Below are positions 1 to 7,615 of a stretch of 20,788 nt of DNA, in pieces (position 1 is the stretch's first letter; the number at the start of each line of letters is the position of its first letter). A program made the translations under genes and the position numbers. Location: NCBI GenBank assembly GCA_900543555.1, contig UQRL01000042.1, positions 1 through 20,788 of the forward strand, read 5' to 3'. Origin of the DNA: an uncultured Oscillospiraceae bacterium (GTDB lineage: Bacteria; Bacillota; Clostridia; Oscillospirales; Acutalibacteraceae). The notes beneath the pieces are model-generated. The model saw only the letters and a program-made list of their open reading frames with translations, searched no databases and had not been told where the DNA came from.

Positions 1-700
1 GCAGCAGGGGATAGGAGGCTTCTGGAAGGCGTTCGTAAGGGCCCTTGTGGAGCATGCACGCGTAGAGGCCCGCCGGGCGCTGGTACAGCCAGGGGGAACA
101 CACCGGCTGGGAAATGCGGGTGGAGTAGTAGCTTTCCCAAAAGCTGCCCTGCAAAAGGGATTCCTTTGTGACGATGGAGCCCACGGCAAGCTCCTCCCCC
201 AATTGGTTCTGGTCGCAATAGGTGATGTGGTCCTGCATGTTGCGCACCACATCCCCCACGGTGTTCATCTCCCCTTTCACAGGGGTGGCGATGTAAAAGC
301 CCTGGGGCAGCTCTTCCAGCCAGGGGACGCCGGTTTTCCCGGCCAGGGCGGCCTCGGCGGCATTTCTGCCGTTTTGCAGGGTGCGGCGCATTTTTTCCAG
401 CTTTCGCTGCTCGAAAAGCAGCTTCTGCTCCGTTTCCCGCAGCAGCTGGACAAAGGCGTGAGGCTCGCGGTGCGCCATGTATTCCCGGATTTCGCTGAGG
501 GAGCACCCAGCGGAGCGGAGGACGGCGATGAGGTCGAAGTCGAAAAATTGAGAGGCCGTGTAGTAGCGGTAGCCGTTTTCCCGAACCCTGGCGGGTTTTA
601 GCAGCCCCAGGCTGTCGTAATGGAACAATGTCTCTTTGGTGGTAGAGCACAGCTTGGCAAACTGCCCGCTGGTAAATAAAAGGCCGCGTTCATCCTGCAT
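1..700 (-). CDS. MerR-family transcriptional regulator (partial, C-terminus beyond left edge)
   Basis: Reading leftward from ATG at 700, an open frame of 233 codons runs off the window. Residues about 8-75 form a MerR winged helix: FTSGQFAKLC, then HYDSLGLLKP, then NGYRYY, the hallmark order of the family. Residues about 80-118 are a charged helix (the dimerising coiled coil), and the rest, from about 128, looks like a BmrR/GyrI-type effector-binding domain (GFYIATPVKG, later RPAGLYACMLHKGPYE), which in this family binds small hydrophobic or cationic ligands. The start is fixed by GGAAAGGAAG seven bases upstream. It is divergent from the flippase gene, so it may act on the shared intergenic region, but no target is proven. 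MerR assignment is firm; the ligand is unknown. Confidence 0.88.
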   Translation of the reverse strand, partial: MQDERGLLFTSGQFAKLCSTTKETLFHYDSLGLLKPARVRENGYRYYTASQFFDFDLIAVLRSAGCSLSEIREYMAHREPHAFVQLLRETEQKLLFEQRKLEKMRRTLQNGRNAAEAALAGKTGVPWLEELPQGFYIATPVKGEMNTVGDVVRNMQDHITYCDQNQLGEELAVGSIVTKESLLQGSFWESYYSTRISQPVCSPWLYQRPAGLYACMLHKGPYERLPEASYPLL

Positions 701-736
701 ATGGCTCTTCCTTTCCGGTGTTTTTCTGTGGGAAAG

Positions 737-765
737 TTGACCTTTCCCGCTCTTTGGGGTAAAAT
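737..765 (+). promoter_or_regulatory. Candidate sigma-A promoter of the flippase gene
   Basis: TTGACC (737-742) and TAAAAT (760-765) are separated by 17 bases, a good vegetative promoter pointing at the gene starting at 847. The -35 box lies inside a small perfect dyad, GGAAAG-TTGAC-CTTTCC (731-747), which could be an operator for the divergent MerR protein. The 17-base spacer is not the stretched 19-base spacing typical of MerR-activated promoters, so repression or no regulation is as likely as activation. Confidence 0.55.
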
Positions 766-800
766 AATACAATACGCTTATTGATTGATAAGAGGGATCA

Positions 801-828
801 GGACGGCCGCCGCCAGGGCGGCCTGTCC
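801..828 (+). promoter_or_regulatory. Leader hairpin just before the flippase ribosome site
   Basis: GGCCGCC (805-811) pairs with GGCGGCC (817-823) around a five-base loop, and GGAC (801-804) can extend it to GTCC (825-828) across a one-base bulge. It lies in the predicted 5' leader and ends about nine bases before the AGGGGGTG ribosome site. There is no U-run, so it is not a terminator; a role in translation or message stability is only a possibility. Confidence 0.35.
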
Positions 829-846
829 AAATTACAGGGGGTGCTT

Positions 847-2619
847 ATGGCACAAGACAACAAACGGAGCTTTATGAAAGGGGCGGCTATCCTCTCTGCT
901 TCCACCTTGATTGTGAAGCTGCTGGGGCTTTTGTTCTCCATTCCCTTGGCCAACTTTGTGGCCCCAGAGGGCATGTCCCACTTCTACATTGCCTACAATA
1001 TTTTCGGGCTGTTCCTCATGCTCTCCACAGCGGGCCTGCCGGTGGCGGTTTCCCGCATGGTGGGCACAGCGTACGCCCAGGGGCGCCGCCGGGAGGCGGA
1101 CCGGGTGTTCTCTGTGGCCTTTTGGCTGTTCTTCCTGCTGGGGCTGTTCGGCTGCCTTGTGATGTTCTTTGGCGCGGACCAGATTGCCCAGTGGTACAGC
1201 AGCCCGGATTCCAACTACGCGATTATGGCCCTGGCGCCCACACTGTTCTTCATCTCCCTGGAATCCTCCCTGCGGGGCTATTTCCAGGGGCGTTCCAACA
1301 TGGTGCCCACTGCCACCTCTCAAATTATCGAGGCGGTGACAAAGGTCATCATCGGCGTGGGGCTGGCCTTCTACATCATCCAGAATGTTTCAGAGGACCC
1401 GGACCGTTGGGCGGCGGTGGGGGCCATTGTGGGTGTCTCCATCAGCGCCGCGTTGGGCGCCATGTACCTGCTGGGCTTCAAGGCTGTTCAAAGCCGCCGG
1501 GATAAGAAGGAGGCCTGGGCGGAGGAGCCCATCCTCACCTCTCGCAAGCAGATGCTGATGAGCCTGATCCGCTTTGCGGTTCCCATTACCATCGGCTCCT
1601 GCTTTTTAAGCCTGCTGGACACGGTGGACGGGGCCATCCTGCTGCAGCGGCTTCAGGACGGGGCGGGCCTGACCCAGGAAATGGCCGATTGGTGGAACGG
1701 CACCATTGGCCACGCCCGCAAGTTCTTCGATTTGCCGGGGGCTTTTGTGGTGCCCATCTCCACCAGCCTTCTGCCCATTCTTTCGGGGGCCATCGCCTCT
1801 AAGAACCAGCGCCAGGTGGACAAGATTTCCTCCATGGCCCTGCGGGTGACGCTGCTCATCGGGGTGCCCTCTTCTGTGGGCATGGCCATTTTCGCAAGGC
1901 CCATCTGCCAGCTGCTGCTGTACAACCAGCCAGAGGTGGCGGAAGAGGCCGCCCCCCTGCTGACCATGCTGAGCCTGGCCATTGCCTTTAGCGGCCTGCT
2001 GTTTACCACCAATGCCATTTTGCAGTCCTTTGGCAGGGCCACCCGGCCCGTGATTGACATGGCGGTGGGCGGTGTGGTAAAGATTGTCCTTTCCTATGTG
2101 CTCATCGGAATCCCCCAGGTGGCGGCCATGGGCTCCGCCATCAGCACGGTGGTCTCCTATGTGGTGATGGTGGTGCTGAATGTGTTTGCCCTCCGCAGCA
2201 GCCTTCCCAAGATGGACAGCGTGGTAAAGACCGCTCTGCCGCTGGTGCTGGCTTCTGCCGTGATGGGGGCGGTGTCCTATGGGGCCTATTGGCTGCTCAC
2301 CTGGGTGGTCAGCCCCCGGGTGGCCGTGATTCCGGCCATTCTGGTCGCCATCTTGGTCTACGCGCTGTGCGCGGTGCTGTTTAGGGGCGTGGGCTACGAG
2401 GACGTGGCCGCGCTTCCCAAGGGCCACACGCTGGCCCGCCTGCTGCGTATGAAGCCGGAGGAGCCCCCCCGCCGGAGGGAGGCCCCGCTGCCGGCGGAGG
2501 AGCTTCCCCTGGAAAAAACGGTTCCCAGCGGCGCAGCCTCAGAGGAAAGGAAGGCCCCTCCCGCGAGGAAGGCGCCTTCTCGGGGCCGGGGGAAGTATGT
2601 CCCGCGCCACATGCGGTAA
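847..2619 (+). CDS. MurJ/SpoVB-like polytopic flippase (MATE/MOP superfamily)
   Basis: A 590-residue membrane protein related to the MurJ/YtgP/SpoVB group, which moves lipid-linked cell-wall precursors across the membrane. The N-terminus has the family pattern: a short basic stretch, then a first helix with STLIVKLLGLLFSIPLANFV, followed by YNIFGLFLMLSTAGLPVAVS. Hydrophobic segments continue to about residue 510, consistent with around 14 helices. I chose ATG 847 because AGGGGGTG lies six bases before it and family homology begins there; an in-frame TTG at 781 would only add a Gly/Arg/Gln-rich stretch with no ribosome site. The last 60 or so residues are a Pro/Glu/Arg/Lys-rich, probably cytoplasmic tail ending RGKYVPRHMR. 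Whether it is the essential lipid II flippase or a sporulation or polysaccharide paralogue cannot be told from sequence alone. Confidence 0.85.
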   Translation: MAQDNKRSFMKGAAILSASTLIVKLLGLLFSIPLANFVAPEGMSHFYIAYNIFGLFLMLSTAGLPVAVSRMVGTAYAQGRRREADRVFSVAFWLFFLLGLFGCLVMFFGADQIAQWYSSPDSNYAIMALAPTLFFISLESSLRGYFQGRSNMVPTATSQIIEAVTKVIIGVGLAFYIIQNVSEDPDRWAAVGAIVGVSISAALGAMYLLGFKAVQSRRDKKEAWAEEPILTSRKQMLMSLIRFAVPITIGSCFLSLLDTVDGAILLQRLQDGAGLTQEMADWWNGTIGHARKFFDLPGAFVVPISTSLLPILSGAIASKNQRQVDKISSMALRVTLLIGVPSSVGMAIFARPICQLLLYNQPEVAEEAAPLLTMLSLAIAFSGLLFTTNAILQSFGRATRPVIDMAVGGVVKIVLSYVLIGIPQVAAMGSAISTVVSYVVMVVLNVFALRSSLPKMDSVVKTALPLVLASAVMGAVSYGAYWLLTWVVSPRVAVIPAILVAILVYALCAVLFRGVGYEDVAALPKGHTLARLLRMKPEEPPRRREAPLPAEELPLEKTVPSGAASEERKAPPARKAPSRGRGKYVPRHMR

Positions 2620-2640
2620 AACAGGATAGAACGGGAAAAG

Positions 2641-2670
2641 AAGCGCCGGGGAAGGTCCCCCGGCGCTTTT
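2641..2670. terminator. Bidirectional rho-independent terminator between convergent genes
   Basis: AAGCGCCGGGG (2641-2651) pairs perfectly with CCCCGGCGCTT (2658-2668) around a six-base loop and is followed by T's on the plus strand; the minus strand reads TTCTTTT after the stem. It lies between the flippase stop (2619) and the end of the converging MBL gene (2683), so it can serve both. Confidence 0.88.
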
Positions 2671-2682
2671 GCTGTCCCCGGC

Positions 2683-3375
2683 TTAAATCTCAAAGGTTTG
2701 GCCGGGCTGGGAGACGTCCATCACATGGGGCGCGTACTCCCGGTATGTGGGGGTGGATTTAAACAGCGGCACCACAGAGTAGTCTCCCCACATGTGCATG
2801 GGGAACACATACTCTGCCCCGGCCGCCTCGAAGAAGTACTTCATCCCCAGGTCGAAGTCCGCCTCCTGCCGGGGGTCCAGGGGCACAAAGGCCACGTCGA
2901 TCTTCTTGCCGCCGGAAAGAAGCTGCAGCTCCTGGCGGTAAAGGGCCCGCATCTGGTCGTTCTGAAACCGGGGCGCCCCGTCCCAGACCCAGCAGTTCAG
3001 GTCCCCCGCATGGTAAAGGCGCTTTCCCTCGCATTGGATGAGGAAAGCCACCCCCATGTCGGTGGAACGCAGCGTGGCCACTTGGACCGCCCCCACTTGG
3101 CAGAAGGCATAGGGCGCCAGGAAGGTCACCTGGCTTTTCAGCTCCTTGGGCACCTGCAGGGGAGAGATGTCATCGGAGAGCAGGTAGTGGACCTCTTTTC
3201 CGCCCTGGGCCAGCTGGAAAATGACGGGGGAAAAGTGGTCCCCGTGGCTGTGGCTGGCAAAGACATACAAGGGCTTGTCCACCTGGGGGATGTCCCCCTG
3301 GTAATAATCGAACAGCAGGCAGCAGGTATCCATCTCCACAAAGTAGGAGCTGTGGTAGAGAAATGTAACTTTCAT
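2683..3375 (-). CDS. MBL-fold metal-dependent hydrolase (UlaG/YtnP-like)
   Basis: A 230-residue protein of the metallo-beta-lactamase superfamily. The metal motif HSHGDH is at residues 42-47, close to the usual HxHxDH; a later YHAGDLN supplies the bridging Asp, and MHMWGDY near the C-terminus supplies a last His. It opens with MKVTFLYHSSYFVE, typical of the UlaG-like branch that starts with a conserved His followed by Ser. No signal peptide, so cytoplasmic. The substrate is unknown: this branch includes lactonases, nucleases and phosphodiesterases. It follows sbcC by 77 bases in the same direction and is probably the last gene of that unit, ending at the shared terminator. The ribosome site (AAAGGATGG) is rather far, about 12 bases, from the ATG. 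Confidence 0.85.
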   Translation of the reverse strand: MKVTFLYHSSYFVEMDTCCLLFDYYQGDIPQVDKPLYVFASHSHGDHFSPVIFQLAQGGKEVHYLLSDDISPLQVPKELKSQVTFLAPYAFCQVGAVQVATLRSTDMGVAFLIQCEGKRLYHAGDLNCWVWDGAPRFQNDQMRALYRQELQLLSGGKKIDVAFVPLDPRQEADFDLGMKYFFEAAGAEYVFPMHMWGDYSVVPLFKSTPTYREYAPHVMDVSQPGQTFEI

Positions 3376-3452
3376 AAGTAAGCGCCATCCTTTCTTGATT
3401 CTTTTGCGGGGGGCGGGCCCGCGCTTTTTGAAATGCCTGGCGGCCGGCTGGT

Positions 3453-6200
3453 TTACTGCGCGCGGAGGCTGGCGTGGGAAAACCCGGCGGCGTCCCGGGT
3501 GACCTCAATGCGGCAGGGAATTCTGTTTTTCAGCTCGGAAACATGGGAGATCAGCCCGATAAGCCGCCCGCTGTTTTGCAGCGCGGCCAGGGCTTTCATG
3601 GCGGTGTCCAGGGTTTCCCCGTCCAAGCTGCCGAAGCCCTCGTCGATGAACAGGGAGTCCAGCCGCACCGCGCCGGAATGGTTCTGCACCACGTCTGAAA
3701 GCCCAAAGGCCAGGGAGAGGGAGGCCAAAAACTGTTCGCCCCCGGAGAGGGTCTCAATGGACCGGGGCAGCATAGAGGCGCCGTCCAGCACCTCCAAATC
3801 CAGCCCCCCCAGGGCGTTGCCTCCCTTGGGGCCCTCCATCAGCCGCAGGGCGTAGCGCCCCCGGCTGAGGGCGGCGAAGAAGTGGTTGGCACTGACGAGG
3901 ACCTCCTCCAGCATGACGCTGAGCACATACTGCAAAATGGGCATTTTCAGGGGGTTCGCGCCGGAGAGCAGTTTGGAGAGACGGGCTGCCCGGGCGTAGT
4001 TCCCCTCCAGCTGGGAAAGCTCCCGGTCCAGCCCGCGCACCTCCTCCAGAGAGGCGCGCAGAGCCTGCAGGGCGCTGGAGGCCTTGCCCAGCTCCTCCCG
4101 GCAGGCCAGGCTTTTTTCACGCAGGGTTTGATATTCCTGCCGCAGGGCGGAGATCAGGGGGCGCTCTTTCCAGGGGACGGGGAAAGCCTTCCACTGGGCC
4201 TGGGCTTTTTCCAAGGCCTGCTGGGAGAGGTTTAGGGCAGTCCTGGCCCGTTCCCGCTGGGCCTCCTGCTCCTGGGCCTCCTTGAGGAGCCGGGCCGCCT
4301 CCCTCTCTTTGAAATCGTATTCCTGGCGCTTTTGCAGGATAGCGGCCTCTAAGGTTTTTTGGTCCAGGCCGGCCAGCGCTTTTTGGGACGCCTGCGCCTG
4401 GCGTTCCAGCTCCTCCCCTTGGGCGGCCAGGGCGGAAAGCTGCTCCCGCAGGGTGTTCCCGCCGGCGGCGCAGGCGTCCCGCTCCTTCTCCAGGGCGCGC
4501 AGCTTTTCTTTGGCAGCCTCCAGCCGGAGAGCGTCCCGCCGGGCAGCCTCGGCCTGCGCTTTGAGATCCTCTAGCTGACGGGCAGCCTCCTCTCCGGAAA
4601 GCCCTTCTGCCGCCCGGGAGGCCTCTTCCCAAAGGGCCTGCTGCTGCCGGGAGGCCTCTTGGGCCTGCTGGACTTCCAGCTTTCGGGAGCCGGCCAAAGC
4701 GGCGGCCTGCACCTGGGCCTGGCGAGCGGTCCGCTCCTCCTGGCGGAGGGCCTCCAGCTGCTGGGGAGCCAGGACAGCTTCCTCCCCCTGGGCGGGGGCG
4801 GGGTGCTCCAAAGAGCCGCACACCGGGCAGGGCTCCCCCTCCCGCAGGCGATGGGACAGGTCCAAGGCGGCGTTTTTCCGCAGCAGGGCTTCCTGGCGCT
4901 CCAGCCGCTGGGCGAGCGTCTCCAGCAGGAGCTGCTTTTGTTCTTCCCCCCGCTGTGCGGCAGCCCAGGCGGACCGGGCCTCCTGCTCCCGCTGCTTCCG
5001 GCGGGAGAGCTCTTCCCAGGCAGCGGTGAGCTTTTCCAAGGCCTGGCGGCGCTCCAGCAGGGCGGGAAGCCGCGCGGCGGCCTCCTCACAGGTCTTTAAG
5101 AAGGCCCTCCCTTTTTCCATCCGCAGGGAGAGGGCCTCGCCCTGGCGCTGCAGCCCCTCCAGTTCCTGTTTCTTAGCCTGGGCCTGCTTTCGGGCAGAAG
5201 CGGCCTGTGCCGCGGCTGTTTGCGCCCTGTGCAGTTCTTCCCGCTGCTGAGAGAGCTGCGTTTGCTCCTGAGCTACTGCCACAGCCTGCTCCCGCAGGAC
5301 TTGGGCCTGTTCCCGCTTTTGCTGGAGCAGGGGCGCTTCCCGCTCGGTTTCCTTCCAGGCGGCCAGGGCCCGCTCCTGCGCCGTTTCTGCCTCTTGGCAG
5401 GCCGCCTCCAGCCGGGAGTAGGTTTCTGCGGCCTGCAGCAGGCTTTGAGATTCCTCCAGTGTTTTAGAGAGATCCGAAGCCTCCTGCTGCAGGGCCTGTT
5501 CCCGCTGGGCCAGGGCTGCGGCTTTTCCCTCCAGCTCTGGCGTGCTTTCCGCCTGCTCTTTTCGCAGGAAGGATTCCCGCATGGAGGACAAACGGCCGGT
5601 CTGCTCCTCCAGGGACCGGGTCCGCTGGTGGAGGCGGTCCGTCACCTGCCGCCAAAGCCCGGCGGAGAACAGGGTCTTGAGCATTTCGCCCTTATCCTTG
5701 GAATTGGCCCGCAGCAGGCGCAGAAAATCCCCCTGGGGCAGTACAATCACCTGGGAAAACTGCTCACAGGTCAGATGTAGCAGCTCCTCGGCCCGGCGGC
5801 GCACGGCGCTTTCACTGCCGCTTTCCAGCAGCTGGAAGTCCCCCTCCTTCCACTGGAAGCACTCGTGAGATTCCCGCAGCTCGGTTTCCTTGTTCCGCTT
5901 GCGGTAGGTGTATTGGCTGCGGCGGAACCGGTAGGTCTCCCCCTGCAGGGAGAAGTCGAGTTCCACCAGGGTGGGCAGGTCCTCTGGGGCGCTCATGCAC
6001 CGCATGGCGGCAAAACTGCGCCGCCCGCCGGTGGCCCGGCAGTACAGGGCAAAGCTCATGGCATCCAGCAGGGAGGTCTTCCCGCCGCCGGTGGGGCCGG
6101 TGATGAGGAACAGCCCGTGCTCTTGGAACTGGGTCAGATCCAGCTCCGTCCGATCCAAATAGGGCCCGAAGGCCTGCAGCAGCAAACGCAGGGGACGCAT
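3453..6200 (-). CDS. sbcC: Exonuclease SbcCD, ATPase subunit SbcC
   Basis: A 915-residue Rad50-type SMC ATPase that with SbcD forms the nuclease which opens hairpins and trims blocked double-strand DNA ends. Visible in order: Walker A GPTGGGKTS at 35-43; a long heptad-rich Glu/Gln/Ala/Arg coiled coil interrupted by the zinc hook CPVC at 458-461; the return coiled coil; the ABC signature LSGGEQ at 818-823; and Walker B with the catalytic Glu, LFIDEGFG, at 850-857. Homologues are usually 1000 or more residues, so the coiled-coil arms are on the short side, but the hook lies near the middle and all catalytic parts are present. The ATG at 6200 follows AGGAGGG and lies 21 bases after the sbcD stop, indicating one transcript. 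Confidence 0.96.
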   Translation of the reverse strand: MRPLRLLLQAFGPYLDRTELDLTQFQEHGLFLITGPTGGGKTSLLDAMSFALYCRATGGRRSFAAMRCMSAPEDLPTLVELDFSLQGETYRFRRSQYTYRKRNKETELRESHECFQWKEGDFQLLESGSESAVRRRAEELLHLTCEQFSQVIVLPQGDFLRLLRANSKDKGEMLKTLFSAGLWRQVTDRLHQRTRSLEEQTGRLSSMRESFLRKEQAESTPELEGKAAALAQREQALQQEASDLSKTLEESQSLLQAAETYSRLEAACQEAETAQERALAAWKETEREAPLLQQKREQAQVLREQAVAVAQEQTQLSQQREELHRAQTAAAQAASARKQAQAKKQELEGLQRQGEALSLRMEKGRAFLKTCEEAAARLPALLERRQALEKLTAAWEELSRRKQREQEARSAWAAAQRGEEQKQLLLETLAQRLERQEALLRKNAALDLSHRLREGEPCPVCGSLEHPAPAQGEEAVLAPQQLEALRQEERTARQAQVQAAALAGSRKLEVQQAQEASRQQQALWEEASRAAEGLSGEEAARQLEDLKAQAEAARRDALRLEAAKEKLRALEKERDACAAGGNTLREQLSALAAQGEELERQAQASQKALAGLDQKTLEAAILQKRQEYDFKEREAARLLKEAQEQEAQRERARTALNLSQQALEKAQAQWKAFPVPWKERPLISALRQEYQTLREKSLACREELGKASSALQALRASLEEVRGLDRELSQLEGNYARAARLSKLLSGANPLKMPILQYVLSVMLEEVLVSANHFFAALSRGRYALRLMEGPKGGNALGGLDLEVLDGASMLPRSIETLSGGEQFLASLSLAFGLSDVVQNHSGAVRLDSLFIDEGFGSLDGETLDTAMKALAALQNSGRLIGLISHVSELKNRIPCRIEVTRDAAGFSHASLRAQ

Positions 6201-6221
6201 TCACCGCCCTCCTTTCTTCCG

Positions 6222-7346
6222 TCATTCCGCGCGGAGCTCTTCCAGCACCTCCTGGAACAGGGCCAGGTCCTGGGGCTCCGCCTCTGTGCCGCACACCTCT
6301 TTCAGGAAAGAGGTGAGCACGGTCCGCTCGTTCTGTCCCTTCAGCTTGGCGGCCCGCTCCCCCGTGACAGTAGCGGCCATCCACAGGTTGCTTACGGACA
6401 GCAGGTTGGGGTAAAAGGGGCGCAGCCGCTCCGCCGCCAGCATGACAGGGGCGCTGTCCTCCAGCACCAGCTCTACATAATCCTGGCAGGGGTGCTCTTC
6501 CCCGGCCCGCAGCAGGTCCTCAAACAAGCCCTTCACCCGGCGCACGTCCCGCAGGGGAGAGCAGGGGACGAACTCTTGGGACATTTTTGCCCCGTCCCAT
6601 TCCAATTGGATATACCCCTTCCGCTGGCGCTCCTCGTCCACGGAATATTTGAGGGGCGAGCCGGAGTACCGGCCCTTTTTCCCCGCCGGCTGAGGACCGT
6701 GCAGGTGCCCCAGGGCGGCGTAGTCGAAGGGGTCGAAAAGGGAGGGGGGCACCTGGCCGCTGCCGCCCACAAACAGGGTGCTTTCCGAATCGGAGGTTTG
6801 GGCGCCGGCGGCAAAGCAGTGGGAGAGCAGCACATGGCCCGCCTCTGGGTCAAACAGGGGAAGAAGCTGTTCCAGCAGCCGTTCCATGCAGGGGCCCTCT
6901 CCCCGCAGAGAGCCGTCCCCCAGAAATTCCCGGGCCTGGGCCGTGTCGAAATAGGGGAGGAGGAACAGCTGCAGCCGCTCTCCCCCCTCTTCCAGAAGCA
7001 CGGGGGCGAGGGCGTCGGAGAGCTCGGTGGCAAAGTAGACGCCGCTGCGGCTTAAAGCCTGCTTCAGCAGGGCCATGCGGCCGGCGCCGTCGTGGTTGCC
7101 GGAGATGACGCAGACCTTCGTTCCCAGCGACATCAGGCGGGAAAGGGTGGCGTCGAACAGGCGGATGGCCTCTGTGGGGGCGATCTGGCGGTCGTAGATA
7201 TCCCCGGCAATCAGCACGCAGGCGGGGCGCTCCCGCTCTACAGCGGGAAGAAAGACCTGCTCCAGGAACCACTGTTGGTCTTGAAGCAGGCTGCGGCCAT
7301 AGAGCATCCGGCCCAAATGCCAATCTGAGGTGTGGAACAGCTTCAT
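6222..7346 (-). CDS. sbcD: Exonuclease SbcCD, nuclease subunit SbcD
   Basis: A 374-residue Mre11-type calcineurin-like phosphoesterase, the Mn-dependent nuclease of the SbcCD complex. All metal-binding motifs are visible: SDWHLG (Asp8, His10), AGDIYD (Asp49), GNHDG (Asn84, His85), LLSHCF (His176) and GHLHGPQ (His214, His216). Length fits the family. The start ATG at 7346 has AGGAGG five bases upstream. It is the first gene of sbcD-sbcC-MBL hydrolase and is divergent from the D,D-carboxypeptidase gene, with a dyad-symmetric element between them. Confidence 0.96.
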   Translation of the reverse strand: MKLFHTSDWHLGRMLYGRSLLQDQQWFLEQVFLPAVERERPACVLIAGDIYDRQIAPTEAIRLFDATLSRLMSLGTKVCVISGNHDGAGRMALLKQALSRSGVYFATELSDALAPVLLEEGGERLQLFLLPYFDTAQAREFLGDGSLRGEGPCMERLLEQLLPLFDPEAGHVLLSHCFAAGAQTSDSESTLFVGGSGQVPPSLFDPFDYAALGHLHGPQPAGKKGRYSGSPLKYSVDEERQRKGYIQLEWDGAKMSQEFVPCSPLRDVRRVKGLFEDLLRAGEEHPCQDYVELVLEDSAPVMLAAERLRPFYPNLLSVSNLWMAATVTGERAAKLKGQNERTVLTSFLKEVCGTEAEPQDLALFQEVLEELRAE

Positions 7347-7416
7347 AGAGGCCTCCTTTTTGAAAATTGTGAGAATTCAGGAAAATGCAGGAATTAAAGG
7401 CTTTCCTTTTTCTGTG

Positions 7417-7483
7417 AAATAGGGTACAATGGGAAGGACTCCTGTTTATGGTAAACTGGTTTCCCTGCTATTGTACCATATTT
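7417..7483. promoter_or_regulatory. Dyad-symmetric element with face-to-face candidate -10 boxes
   Basis: AAATAGGGTACAAT (7417-7430) and ATTGTACCATATTT (7470-7483) are inverted copies matching at 13 of 14 bases. At the exact same centre (7450) sits a second hairpin GTTTA-TGG-TAAAC (7444-7456), with CC/GG (7441-7442/7458-7459) just outside it, and GGGAA (7431-7435) can pair with TTCCC (7461-7465). Each arm contains TACAAT reading inward: plus strand 7425-7430 towards the carboxypeptidase, minus strand 7475-7470 towards sbcD, the latter preceded by TGG as in an extended -10. Matching -35 boxes are poor on both strands. It may be an operator over facing promoters or a small repeat relic. Confidence 0.45.
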
Positions 7484-7615
7484 GGCGGGGAATGAAAAGA
7501 GAGATGCCTCCACTCCTTGGCCTTGTGGGAGAGGCCGCGGCAAAAGCGGCATAGGGCCCAGCCCTGCTTGGGCGGGGTGGGGAGACAGCGATAGACGATA
7601 GAAAGGAATTGGACC

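Noticed and set aside
3400..3425. GC-rich hairpin with T-run between sbcC and the MBL gene
   Set aside because: The T-run lies on the plus strand while both flanking genes run on the minus strand, so it cannot end their transcripts.
5865..7055. Open frame of 396 codons on the plus strand across sbcC and sbcD
   Set aside because: Antisense to two well-supported genes, low-complexity composition, no ribosome site or motif.
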